Below are positions 1-11,364 of a stretch of DNA of 64,000 nucleotides, piece by piece; the stretch's first letter is position 1, and every line of letters starts with the position of its first letter. The notes under the pieces are model-generated. The model ran no database searches and was not told where the DNA came from. It saw only the letters and a list, made by a program, of their open reading frames with translations. Made by a program: the position numbers and the translations under genes. Location of the stretch: contig NZ_FYDX01000024.1 of the NCBI RefSeq assembly GCF_900187455.1, positions 1 to 64,000 of the forward strand. Reading direction: 5' to 3'. The stretch is from Pseudomonas sp. Irchel 3E13. Its GTDB lineage: Bacteria > Pseudomonadota > Gammaproteobacteria > Pseudomonadales > Pseudomonadaceae.

Positions 1-127
1 CGATTACATCGAGATGTTCTATAACCCTAAACGCCGACACAGCAGTGCTATGCAGCTGTCTCCAGTAGAGTATGAGAAACGCTATTTCCTGAGCTTGGAG
101 AGTGTCTAGGAAACCAGGGGCGATTCA
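1..127 (+). mobile_element. Right end of an IS3-family insertion sequence (partial)
   Basis: This is the 3' end of an insertion sequence that runs off the left edge of the window. The transposase stop (107-109) is followed after 18 bases by CA at 126-127, as expected for IS3-family elements, which end 5'-TG...CA-3'. Read from the outside, the terminus starts TGAATCGCCCCTGGTTTCC. The restriction gene on the opposite strand switches from family-like sequence to IS sequence at exactly this point, which fixes the junction. The 3-5 bp target duplication would begin at 128, but its partner is outside the window. The exact end is an inference. Confidence 0.8.
2..109 (+). CDS. IS3-family transposase OrfB, C-terminal fragment
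   Basis: Only the last 35 codons are inside the window. They read DYIEMFYNPKRRHSSAMQLS and continue to a stop at 107-109. This is the typical C-terminal tail of IS3-family integrase-core (rve) transposases, where YIE.FYN..R.H precedes the conserved SP..YE motif. The catalytic DDE residues lie upstream, outside the window, so activity cannot be judged. The last bases of the gene overlap, on the opposite strand, the stop codon of the truncated restriction gene. Confidence 0.88.
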   Translation, partial: DYIEMFYNPKRRHSSAMQLSPVEYEKRYFLSLESV

Positions 128-3100
128 TCCTTCTCATACATCTGGAAGGTGTCGGTCAGGCAAATGCCTTCGAACGGTGTGTACTCGTCAATTACTTGAC
201 CGTGATAGGCTGCCTCGATATTGATGGCGGCGATGTAATAGGCCAGCAGTACCAGCTCGTTGGCATGGATCTCATGCTTGAACTTGTGCGACAGTTCTTC
301 CGGCTTGATCAAGCCCGACTGGATCAACCGGGTGATAAAGGTACCGGTGCCAGTAAAGGGATCGATGATATGGACGCCCTTGCTGCCGAGAGTTTGGCCG
401 AACTCCTGTTGCAGAAGGTGGTTGACACTATGGAGGATGAAGTCCACTACCTGAACCGGGGTGTAAACGATACCCAGCTTGTCACGCAGCTTAGGGAAAG
501 CATTGGCAAAGAATTTGTCATACAGCTCGACGATGATCTTCTGCTTGCCTTGGGCGTTGTCGATGCCGGCAGCGCGTTGACGAACGCTGGAGTAGAACTT
601 TTCCAGTGTGTCGGCTTCCTTGGCCAGGTGATGCTCATGGAGCGCGTCCAGCACGCCTTGCATTGCCTTGGACATGGGGTTGTGGCTGGCGAAGCTGTAT
701 TCCTCGAACAGCGCATCGAACACTGGCTTGGTTACCAGATGCTGGGCAAGCATTTCGATGATCTCGCCATCGCTGATACTGTCGTTGAGATCATCGCGCA
801 GCTCAGCGGCGAAAGCCTCGAAAGTCGCTCTCTCCTTGATGTATTCAGGGTTCTCCAAAATGCCTTGGATACGGTCGATATGGGTGCGGGCGATCTTGGC
901 GATGTCGTTGGCCCAGTCTTCCCAGTGGTGGCGGTTGCCGCACTTGTCGACGATCTTGGCGTAGATGGCCTTCTCGATTTCCCCCACCTCATAGGCCAGC
1001 TCGGCCTGCTGGGTCATCTGGCCTTCGACATCGTACTTAGCGCGTTTCTCACCAATGCCGTACTGGCCTTTGCCTGCCTGGCCGTTGCTGGTGCCGCTAG
1101 CTTTCCTGGCCTTTTTATCGGCCTTGTCGGTGATGGCGATGACTTCCATCTTGCGCGGGTCAGAGCCGATCAGATCGAGCTTGTTGACCATGGCGTCGAA
1201 GCTGTCGTCGTGCGAGCGCAGTGCCTGAAGCACCTGCCAGACCACCTTATAGGTCTGGTTGTCGTTGAGCGCTTCGTGGGGCTCCATACCGGCAGGAATA
1301 ACCACCGGCAGCACCACATAGCCACGCTTCTTGCCCGGTGCGTTGCGCATTACCCGGCCAACGGACTGCACCACGTCCACCTGGGAATTACGCGGGGTGA
1401 GGAAGAGCACGGCATCCAGCGCCGGCACGTCCACACCTTCAGACAGGCAGCGCACGTTGCTGAGTATGCGGCAGGTGTTGGCTGGCGGTTCTTCCTTGAG
1501 CCAGTTGAGCTTGGTTTCCTTGGCACTGGCATTCATGCCGCCATCGACGTGTGCGGCTTCGCATATGATGCGGGAGGCCTCATCAATGTTTTCTGACTCC
1601 TGATAAGCCTCCACCACCGACTGGAACATGCTCGCGATGTTGATCGAGCTGACCTTATGCTTGGTGCCTTTATAGTTGGGCGAGATCACCTGGCAGAAAG
1701 CTACAGCGCGCTTCATGGGTTGATCATCACCCACCAGATTTTCCGCCAGTCCCTGCTTGGCCAGCGCCTTCCAGCAACCGACGATCTTGGCGGCGTCGTC
1801 TACCTTGAGCTGGTTGTTCTCGTCCTTCAGCATGTCCTGAAGGCGGCGGCTGATGGTGCTTTCCTCGACGGTGAGTACCAACACCTTGTAGTCGGTGAGC
1901 AGACCTCGCTGAACGGCCTCGGAAAAGTTGATGACGAACAACTCTTTGCCGTACAGCGCTTCGTCATCCATCGAGCACAGGGTGACTTCGCCGGACTCGG
2001 CCTTGAGCTTGGCGTTGTCACCGTAGATGCGCGGCGTGGCGGTCATGTACAGGCGTTTAGCGGAGCGGATGTAGTCGGCGTCATGGATGCGCACGAAGCT
2101 GCTTTCGTCATCATCGTCGAAGGTTGCGCCTGTTGTCCGGTGCGCTTCGTCGCAGATCACTAGGTCGAATGCTGCCAGGTCGTACTCGTGCTGGGCGCGG
2201 CTGATTACATCGATGGAGTGATAGGTGGAGAACACAACGCTCATGTGCTCGGCATCGTGGCGCTTAAGCATTTCCGCCGCGAGGCGATCCGCCTTGGTGG
2301 TGGCCGGGTAGCGCAGTTCGTGAGCAAAGACCTGCGGGGTATCCTCATCGGCCTTGCGCTTCTTGCCTACATCGCTGTCGGAGCACACGGCGAAGCTGTG
2401 GAGCGGGGTTTCACTTTCTTGCGTCCACTCGGTGAGGGTCTGCGACAGCAGCGAGAGACTGGGCACCAGGAACAGCACACGCTTGCCCTTACCGGCCAGA
2501 CGCTCGGCAATCTTCAAGCTGGTGAAGGTTTTGCCCGTACCGCAGGCCATGATCAGCTTGCCACGCTCGGCATTTTTGAGGCCTGCTGCAACAGCATTCA
2601 GCGCGGTTTTCTGGTGCTGATATTTCTCGTCCTCAAGTGATTTTTTTGCTTTCAGTATCGGTTTTTCGTGGGGCTGATACCTAGTCCAGTCGATCTGGCT
2701 TTCTTCTAGGGCTTGCAGGTCGATCTTGTTGATCGAAAGCTGCTGCCCTTGCAAAGCATCTTCGGCGTGCTCGCTCCAGTTGTTCGTGGTGGCCACGATG
2801 ATGCGATGCGAGAACGGTGCCTTGCCGGATGCGGTAAAGAAGCTGTCGATATCCTTCTTCTGGACTTTGTAGTCTTCGGCGTACAGCTTGCACTGGATGG
2901 CGTGGTACTCGCCAATTCCCTGGGTGCGCGCGACTAGGTCGATGCCCGCATCCTTGCCACTGAGACCTTGTTCCTTCGCCCATTCGGCATACGTCCACAC
3001 TTTGTCGTATAGGTCGCGGTAGGTGGCTTCATTACGCAGGTAGGTACAGATCAGCTCTTCGAAGTAGGTGCCTTTTTCTCGCTCGGTGACAGAAGCGCTG

Positions 3101-3135
3101 CGGTAGGTATTGAGCAAAGCTGATAAGGCTGACAT
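106..3135 (-). pseudogene. Type ISP-like restriction-modification enzyme, truncated by IS insertion
   Basis: The readable frame gives 1009 residues. The N-terminus has an Mrr-type PD-(D/E)xK nuclease signature (Asp66 in GKDAGID, then Gln81-Cys-Lys83). A superfamily 2 helicase follows, with Walker A GTGKT at 199-203, DEAH at 329-332, an MTATP motif and a QSVGRVMR motif VI. A linker leads to an N6-adenine methyltransferase motif I, DPFTGTGTF, at 925-933. This order is that of single-chain Type ISP enzymes such as LlaGI, usually about 1,500-1,650 residues. Methyltransferase motif IV (NPPY) and the target-recognition domain are missing, and the last six residues (ESPLVS) are coded by the inserted IS. 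Without methyltransferase and target recognition it is probably inactive. The start has an AAGGA site about 10 bases upstream. Confidence 0.85.
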
Positions 3136-3274
3136 CGGCAGGAATTCCTTTTGAACTACGCGTGGCGCATTGCAGACGCCAAATCCACGTAGTTTAGCAA
3201 TTCAGCCCGTACTGATGCGAAGCGATGGTGCTTGTACCGACTTCAAGGGTGCCGGCTGAGTGTATGGGGCGCAT

Positions 3275-4480
3275 TCAGTTTTTTATCGAGTCCAAATAGT
3301 CTGCCCATGTCTGCATCATTTCCCGGCGCTCCGGCAAGAAGGTGGTTCGATCGTATGCGCGTCCCAGCGGATTTTTTACCGTGTGAGCAAGCTGATGCTC
3401 CAGGAGATCTGGGCGAAACCCCAGCACCTCAGCACCTATGGTTCTCGCTGTCGCACGAAAGCCGTGCCCGGTCATTTCGTCGCCGCTGATGTCCATGCGG
3501 CGTAACGCACTGAGTACGGCATTGTTGGACATCGGCCGGTCGCCTCCTCGTGCCGAGGGGAAGGCGTACCGATGTCTGCCGGTGAGTGGTTTCAGCTCGC
3601 GCAGAACCGCGACTGCTTGTTGGCTGAGAGGAACCAAATGATCCGGCCGATCCTGTTTGGTGGCAGTGAGCCCTTTCATCTTGTGGCCGGGAATCAACCA
3701 CTCGCCCGCATCCAGATTGACCTCCGACCACTCCATGTGGCGCAGGTCACCGGGCCGGCAGAACAGCAACGGGGCCAATTTGAGGGCACAACAAACAGGC
3801 AGTGTTCCCGTGTAGCTATCCAGTGCTTTGAGCAGTGCGCCGAGCTTTTCAGGATCGGTCACGGCGGCAAAGTGTTTCACCCGCTTGGCTGGGAGCGTAC
3901 GAGAGAGGTTACCAATCTGGTTGGGTGGGGTGATTCCGGCAGCTTCGGCGAACTCGAAAATCTGTTTGTAGATTTGGGCTACACGACGCGCCGTCTCGCG
4001 AGCACCGCGCTTGATGATGCGCTGGAGGTTTTCGACCAGCATGGGCGTGCTGATGCTGCTGATCGGGAGTTTTCCCAGCCAGGGGAAGGCATTGAGCTCA
4101 AGGCGCTGCCGCACCGTGCGGGTGTACTCCGGATCCCAGGATGATTCGCGAATGGTGAGCCATTGCTTAGCAACGGACTCAAAGGTGTGCTGGTGATCGA
4201 GCTGGCTGACCACCTTGGCCATACGTCTTTGCAGAGAAGGGTCTTGGCCGCCGGCAAGCTGAACACGCGCGTCATCACGCTTGCGCCGAGCATCCTGCAA
4301 ACCGACCTCGGGGTAAACACCAAGAGCCAGCCGCTTTTCCTTTCCCAAAAATCGGTACTTCAAGCGCCAGTAACGGCCTCCGTTGGGCTGAACTTCAAGG
4401 TACAAACCCTGTTCGTCATACAGACGATATGGCTTGTCCTGGGGCTTGGCGTTGCGGCAGTTGGTGTCTTTCAAAGGCAT
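3275..4480 (-). CDS. Tyrosine integrase of a P4-type genomic island, ssrA-integrating
   Basis: This protein of about 401 residues belongs to the P4/DUF4102 class of island integrases. The N-terminal DUF4102 arm-binding domain (about 1-90) contains the usual YRLYDEQGLYLEV stretch. A core-binding SAM-like domain and a C-terminal catalytic domain follow. Visible catalytic residues are Arg in CRPGDLR (about 242), the HGFR box (His about 339, Arg about 342), His about 366 and Tyr about 376 in RAYDRTTF. I chose the ATG at 4480 because the family starts MPL.D; a GTG at 4489 in the same frame has better Shine-Dalgarno spacing and is possible. It sits about 175 bases from the 3' end of ssrA, a well-known attachment site, and is transcribed away from it. 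It looks intact. Confidence 0.93.
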   Translation of the reverse strand: MPLKDTNCRNAKPQDKPYRLYDEQGLYLEVQPNGGRYWRLKYRFLGKEKRLALGVYPEVGLQDARRKRDDARVQLAGGQDPSLQRRMAKVVSQLDHQHTFESVAKQWLTIRESSWDPEYTRTVRQRLELNAFPWLGKLPISSISTPMLVENLQRIIKRGARETARRVAQIYKQIFEFAEAAGITPPNQIGNLSRTLPAKRVKHFAAVTDPEKLGALLKALDSYTGTLPVCCALKLAPLLFCRPGDLRHMEWSEVNLDAGEWLIPGHKMKGLTATKQDRPDHLVPLSQQAVAVLRELKPLTGRHRYAFPSARGGDRPMSNNAVLSALRRMDISGDEMTGHGFRATARTIGAEVLGFRPDLLEHQLAHTVKNPLGRAYDRTTFLPERREMMQTWADYLDSIKN

Positions 4481-4587
4481 TGGGGGCACATCCTCTCCGA
4501 GCGAGCTGATGAGCGTTTTATGCCCCCATATATGCCCCCGTCAACCGTGGGATGCCCTGGGATTAGGTGGGAAAACGTGGGCAATAA
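4481..4587. other. Candidate attachment-region arm sites of the island integrase
   Basis: Between the integrase start and the ssrA terminator there are two direct copies of ATGCCCCC (4520-4527 and 4532-4539, 12 bases apart). A third copy in the opposite orientation, TGGGGGCA (4481-4488), overlaps the integrase start. Several short GTGGG/CTGGG runs follow (4546-4583). Clustered short repeats next to an integrase gene are typical of arm-type integrase and excisionase sites. The role is an inference. Confidence 0.45.
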
Positions 4588-4629
4588 AAAAGCCGTAAAG
4601 CTTTGATTTCTCTAGGCTTTACGGCTTTT
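4588..4629 (-). terminator. Intrinsic terminator of ssrA
   Basis: Perfect 14-base arms AAAAGCCGTAAAGC (4588-4601) and GCTTTACGGCTTTT (4616-4629) flank a 14-base loop. A T-rich run follows on the minus strand. It lies 25 bases past the CCA end of tmRNA, on the island side of the attachment region, so either the att core includes it or the island brought its own copy. Confidence 0.85.
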
Positions 4630-4653
4630 CTGGGCCTTCCTGGGAAGACAAAT

Positions 4654-5045
4654 TGGTGGAGCCGGGGGGATTTGAACCCCCGTCCGCCAGTGTTCCGCTG
4701 TCGGTACTACATGCTTAGCCGTGTCTACTGAGTTAATCCGCAGCCGCCCGACGGGCAGGGTGCTTTGGACGAGTTGTGTAAGTTTTAGCCGATTCGTCCA
4801 CAACGTACTGCACGGCGATCCTGTTCTGTATGACAATCACTTCGGGTTTACAGGCATCCCCTAGTGATTGCTGGAGCCGAAGCTACCAGAAGAGCGGGCT
4901 CGGCTGCTTACGCAGCGAGAGCGTAGCCCTCGTAGGTTTCGTCATTGGCAACTATAGAAAGTTGCAACAGTGGATTTACGAGTTCTGTTACCAACTCGGC
5001 ATGCACCTAGAGTTTCACTACCGGCGTCGAATCCTAATCGGCCCC
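4654..5045 (-). ncRNA. ssrA: Transfer-messenger RNA (tmRNA)
   Basis: The tRNA-like 3' end (GGGGGTTCAAATCCCCCC arm, then GGCTCCACCA) ends at 4654 and the matching 5' end GGGGCCGATTAGGATTCGAC starts at 5045, giving 392 nt. The tag frame is 4949-4908, from the resume codon GCC to TAA, and reads ANDETYEGYALAA. The molecule rescues stalled ribosomes together with SmpB, whose gene is at 12421-12903. The 3' end is the insertion point of the island to the left. The RNA appears complete, because integration regenerates the 3' end. Confidence 0.97.
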
Positions 5046-5091
5046 AATTGTTGCTCTCTAGCTGAGCGCCTTTATCCAGCGCGTGGGGCGG

Positions 5092-5097
5092 AGTATA
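5092..5097 (-). promoter_or_regulatory. Candidate -10 box of ssrA
   Basis: TATACT lies on the minus strand about 47 bases upstream of the mature 5' end. A weak -35 (TGTACG, 5120-5115) is 17 bases further up. It would give a precursor with a leader of roughly 40 nt that is trimmed by RNase P. The -35 falls in the loop of the hairpin at 5104-5134. Confidence 0.45.
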
Positions 5098-5103
5098 CGC
5101 CAT

Positions 5104-5134
5104 CATCCGGGCGACGTACACCATCGCCCGGATG
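5104..5134 (-). terminator. Hairpin after the small periplasmic protein gene
   Basis: Perfect 11-base arms CATCCGGGCGA (5104-5114) and TCGCCCGGATG (5124-5134) lie just past the stop codon at 5142. No T-run follows, so it may be a weak or Rho-assisted terminator or an mRNA-stabilising structure. Confidence 0.55.
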
Positions 5135-5141
5135 CGCTGGC

Positions 5142-5420
5142 TCACTGGTTACCGCCGCCTTTGGTGCTGTCTTCCAGATCCTTCAGGGCCTTCGTGGTGA
5201 GGGCGATGCAGTCCTTGTCGTTGCCTGCCGCCTGGGCGGCGCGGGCGTCGTCGGTTTGTTCCTTGACTGACTTGGCGAGGTTTTCCGAGGTCGTGCTGAG
5301 GGTGGCCGCTTGATCGTCGATTTTCTGCAGGTTCGCAGCACACAGGTCGTCCGCGGCAAACACAGGGGATGCAAGCAGTGCGGCGCTCATGAACAGTCCG
5401 GTAATCACAGTACGCTTCAT
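5142..5420 (-). CDS. Small periplasmic protein of unknown function
   Basis: This 92-residue protein starts with a classical signal peptide (MKRTVITGLFMSAALLASPVFA, cut after AFA at about residue 22). The mature part of about 70 residues is rich in Ala, Thr, Asp and Lys, is probably helical, and has two cysteines (in DDLCAANL and DKDCIAL) that could form a disulfide in the periplasm. It ends in a Gly-rich tail. I do not recognise a named domain; similar short proteins occur in Pseudomonas as hypotheticals. A GGAGA ribosome site is seen before the ATG. It stands alone between ssrA and the lactate operon. Confidence 0.8.
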   Translation of the reverse strand: MKRTVITGLFMSAALLASPVFAADDLCAANLQKIDDQAATLSTTSENLAKSVKEQTDDARAAQAAGNDKDCIALTTKALKDLEDSTKGGGNQ

Positions 5421-5504
5421 GTGAATCTCCTTGGCTGGGAAGGCCTCGGGAAGATGGGGCCTATCAGGATGGACTTCGCCGCTTGCCAGGGGTTCAGATG
5501 AATC

Positions 5505-5541
5505 TCGCGGCGGGCCGTTGACCGGTAACGGCCCGCCGCGA
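5505..5541 (-). terminator. Hairpin at the end of the lactate operon
   Basis: Perfect 15-base arms (5505-5519 and 5527-5541) with a 7-base loop lie five bases past the stop of dld. The stem is very GC-rich, but no strong T-run follows. Confidence 0.65.
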
Positions 5542-5546
5542 TTGGC

Positions 5547-8357
<2,811 letters not shown>

Positions 8358-8369
8358 GCAGTCTCCTCG

Positions 8370-8403
8370 CGGGGCCGCGGCGTCTGGCGCGCCGCGTGCC
8401 CCG
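8370..8403 (-). other. GC-rich intercistronic hairpin between lldD and dld
   Basis: Arms 8370-8375 plus 8377-8382 pair with 8390-8395 plus 8398-8403 (CGGGGC/GCCCCG and GCGGCG/CGCCGC). It lies just upstream of the dld ribosome site and could modulate mRNA stability or relative output of the two dehydrogenases. Confidence 0.5.
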
Positions 8404-8436
8404 GTCAATCAGGCGGTGTGGGGTGTGGGCGCGCTA

Positions 8437-9582
8437 TCAGGCGCCCAGTTCGCGGACCAGCGAGTCGCGAGTGATTTCGCTGATGGACTTGGCGCCCGTG
8501 AGCACCATGGCCACGCGCATTTCTTTCTCGAACAGGTCCAGCAGGTTGCGTACGCCGGCCTCGCCGTGGGTGGCCAGGGCATAGAGGAAGGCGCGGCCGA
8601 TCATCACGGTGTCGGCACCGAGGGCGATCATGCGCACCACGTCCAGGCCGCTGCGGATACCGGAGTCGGCGAGAATGGTGATGTCACCCTTCACCGCGTC
8701 GGCGATGGCCGGCAGGGCGCGGGCGCTGGACAGCACGCCGTCGAGCTGTCGACCACCATGGTTCGACACGACGATGCCGTCGGCGCCGAATTTCACTGCG
8801 TCGCGGGCGTCGTCCGGATCGAGGATGCCCTTGATGATCATCGGGCCGTCCCAGAATTCGCGGATCCACTCCAGGTCTTTCCAGGAGATCGACGGGTCGA
8901 AGTTGTTGCCCAGCCAGCCGATGTAGTCGGCCAGACCGGTGGGGTTGCCACGGTATTTGGAGATGTTGCCCAGGTCGTGAGGGCGACCCAGCAGGCCGAC
9001 ATCAAGCGCCCATTGTGGGTGAGTCATGGCTTGCCAGACGCGGCGCAGCGGTGCGTTCGGACCGCTCATGCCGGAGTGGGCATCGCGGTAGCGAGCGCCG
9101 GGAACCGGCATGTCGACGGTGAATACCAGGGTCTTCACGCCGGCTGCCTTGGCACGCTCCAGGGCGTTGCGCATGAAGCCGCGGTCCTTGAGCACGTAAA
9201 GCTGGAACCACATTGGCCGGTCGATGGCCGGGGCAACTTCTTCGATCGGGCAGACCGAGACCGTCGACATGGTGAAGGGAATGCCCTTGGCGGCAGCCGC
9301 GCGGGCAGCCTGGACTTCGCCACGGCGGGCGTACATGCCGGTCAGGCCGACCGGTGCCAGCACGACCGGCATGTTCAGGGTTTCATCGAACAGCCGGGTC
9401 TGCAGGCTGAGTTCGGACATGTTCTTCAGAACGCGCTGACGCAGGGCGATGCTGGCCAGGTCTTCGACGTTGTGGCGCAGGGTGTATTCGGCGTAGGCGC
9501 CACCGTCGGCGTAATGGAACAGGAATGGCGGTAGCTTGCTCTGGGCCGCGGCGCGATAGTCGGTGGAGGCGGAAATGATCAT
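8437..9582 (-). CDS. lldD: L-lactate dehydrogenase (FMN, respiratory)
   Basis: This 381-residue FMN-dependent alpha-hydroxyacid dehydrogenase oxidises L-lactate to pyruvate at the membrane and reduces quinone. The start MIISASTDYRAAAQSKLPPF is typical of LldD. Substrate and flavin motifs are visible: LAPVGLTGMYARRGE, FTVDMPVPG, IIKGILDPDDA, and SNHGGRQLDG with the catalytic base His275. Length matches the family (about 380). It is the middle gene of the lactate operon, between the permease and the D-lactate enzyme, and should be induced by lactate through LldR. Confidence 0.97.
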   Translation of the reverse strand: MIISASTDYRAAAQSKLPPFLFHYADGGAYAEYTLRHNVEDLASIALRQRVLKNMSELSLQTRLFDETLNMPVVLAPVGLTGMYARRGEVQAARAAAAKGIPFTMSTVSVCPIEEVAPAIDRPMWFQLYVLKDRGFMRNALERAKAAGVKTLVFTVDMPVPGARYRDAHSGMSGPNAPLRRVWQAMTHPQWALDVGLLGRPHDLGNISKYRGNPTGLADYIGWLGNNFDPSISWKDLEWIREFWDGPMIIKGILDPDDARDAVKFGADGIVVSNHGGRQLDGVLSSARALPAIADAVKGDITILADSGIRSGLDVVRMIALGADTVMIGRAFLYALATHGEAGVRNLLDLFEKEMRVAMVLTGAKSISEITRDSLVRELGA

Positions 9583-9616
9583 GGGGTCTCGCAGCGTTTG
9601 TGTGAGAAGGCGGCTG

Positions 9617-9640
9617 CCGGGCGCGCCGTGACGCGCCCGG
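9617..9640 (-). other. GC-rich intercistronic hairpin between lldP and lldD
   Basis: CCGGGCGCG (9617-9625) pairs with CGCGCCCGG (9632-9640) around a six-base loop. It is just past the lldP stop at 9652. A similar hairpin follows lldD. Confidence 0.5.
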
Positions 9641-9651
9641 CCCCTGTCACT

Positions 9652-11319
9652 TTAGTGTTGAACCAGCATCCCGGTCAGCCAGTAGGCCTGGACCAGAGTG
9701 ATCACGCCAACGATGGTGGCGAAGAACAGGCTGTGCTTGAGGGTGAAGCGGAACAGGTCCGATTCCTTGCCGACCAGGCCGGTGGCGGCGCAGGCCACGG
9801 CGATGGATTGCGGGGAAATCATCTTGCCGGTCACGCCGCCGCTGGTGTTCGCCGCGACCAGCAGGGTGTCGTTGACTCCGATCTGGTGGGCGGTGGTGGC
9901 CTGCAGCGAGCTGAACAGGGCGTTGGACGAGGTGTCCGAACCGGTCAGGAACACGCCCAGCCAGCCGAGGAACGGCGAGAAGAAAGGGAACGCGGCGCCG
10001 GTGCCGGCCAGTACCAGGGCCATGGTCGACGACATGCCCGAGTAGTTGGTGACGAAGGCGAACGCCAGAACCATGCCGATGGACAGGATCGGCCAGCGCA
10101 GTTCGTAGAAGGTCTCCTTCAAAGTGGTCAGACCAGTTTTGAAATTGATCTTCAGGACGATCATCGACAGCAGCGCCGAGATGAAGATCGCGGTACCGGT
10201 GGCGGAAATCGGGTCGAGCTTGAACACCGCCGGCATCGCGGTTGGCGCGGTGACGATCGGGGCGGTCTTGATGACCAGTTGATCCAGGTGCGGGATGGCG
10301 AAGTTGAACACCCAGTTGTACATCGCGCCACCAGAGGCGAACGCGGCCTTGAATGGCTTCAGGGTCCAGATGGTGACCAGCACGGTCAGGATCAGGAACG
10401 GCGACCAGGCCTTGAAGATTTCACCCAGGCTGTACGGCGTAGGTTGGCTGCCGGTATTGACCACGGCGGCACCGACGCTACCAGTGGCGGTAGTGAACGA
10501 GCGCTTGGGCTGCCAGACCTTCAGGAACAGGGTCAGGGAGATCAGGCTGGCGAGGGCCGAGGTGATGTCCGGCAGCTCTGGGCCAATGAAGTTCGAGGTG
10601 AAGTACTGGGTGACGGCGAAGCTCAGGCCGGCAACCAGGGCGGCAGGCCAGGTTTCTTTCACACCACGCAGGCCGTCCATCATGAACACCAGCCAGAACG
10701 GTACGAACAGCGACAGCAGCGGCAGTTGACGACCGGTCATGGCGCCGATGTGGAACGCATCGATACCGGTGACCTGGCCCGCGACGATGATCGGGATACC
10801 CAGGGCGCCAAAGGCGACGGGCGCGGTGTTGGCGATCAGGCACAGGCCGGCGGCGTACAGCGGGTTGAAGCCGAGGCCCACGAGCAGGGCGGCGGTGATG
10901 GCCACCGGAGCACCGAAGCCGGCCGCACCTTCAAGGAAGGCGCCGAAGCAGAAGCCGATCAGCAGCACTTGCAGGCGTTGGTCGTCGGTAATCGACAGCA
11001 CCGAGCTGCGGATCACTTCGAACTGGCCACTCTTGACCGTCAGTTTGTACAGGAAGACTGCGGCGACGATGATCCAGGCAATCGGCCACAGACCATAGGC
11101 GAAGCCGTAACCGGCGGCAGCGAGCGCCATGTCGGCAGGCATCTGGAAGGCGAAGATCGCGACCAGAATCGACAGGCCCAGCGTGATGCTGCCTGCAATG
11201 TGTCCCTTGAGGCGGAACACGGCCAGCGCCAGGAAGAAGAAGACGATTGGAATGACCGCCGCCAGTGCGGACAGGCCGAGACTACCAAGCGGGCTATAGA
11301 TTTGTTGCCATGTTTGCAT
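9652..11319 (-). CDS. lldP: L-lactate permease
   Basis: This 555-residue inner-membrane protein of the lactate permease family (LctP) imports L-lactate, probably also D-lactate and glycolate, with protons. The sequence is almost all hydrophobic segments, roughly 12-14 transmembrane helices, with family stretches such as GFCFGAFLEGAAGFGAPVAI and LTGSDTSSNALFSSLQ. Length is standard (about 550-565). It is the first gene of the operon. The leader carries AACAACAA (11343-11336), a Crc/Hfq CA motif, and the lldR operator lies 46 bases upstream of the start codon. Confidence 0.97.
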   Translation of the reverse strand: MQTWQQIYSPLGSLGLSALAAVIPIVFFFLALAVFRLKGHIAGSITLGLSILVAIFAFQMPADMALAAAGYGFAYGLWPIAWIIVAAVFLYKLTVKSGQFEVIRSSVLSITDDQRLQVLLIGFCFGAFLEGAAGFGAPVAITAALLVGLGFNPLYAAGLCLIANTAPVAFGALGIPIIVAGQVTGIDAFHIGAMTGRQLPLLSLFVPFWLVFMMDGLRGVKETWPAALVAGLSFAVTQYFTSNFIGPELPDITSALASLISLTLFLKVWQPKRSFTTATGSVGAAVVNTGSQPTPYSLGEIFKAWSPFLILTVLVTIWTLKPFKAAFASGGAMYNWVFNFAIPHLDQLVIKTAPIVTAPTAMPAVFKLDPISATGTAIFISALLSMIVLKINFKTGLTTLKETFYELRWPILSIGMVLAFAFVTNYSGMSSTMALVLAGTGAAFPFFSPFLGWLGVFLTGSDTSSNALFSSLQATTAHQIGVNDTLLVAANTSGGVTGKMISPQSIAVACAATGLVGKESDLFRFTLKHSLFFATIVGVITLVQAYWLTGMLVQH

Positions 11320-11335
11320 GTTGGGTGGCCCCTAA

Positions 11336-11343
11336 TTGTTGTT
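11336..11343 (-). promoter_or_regulatory. Crc/Hfq CA motif in the lldP leader
   Basis: AACAACAA on the minus strand matches AAnAAnAA exactly. It ends 16 bases before the lldP ATG and is next to the AGGGG ribosome site, where Hfq and Crc binding would block translation during catabolite repression. Confidence 0.6.
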
Positions 11344-11364
11344 GGTCAGGCACTGGCATTGGTT

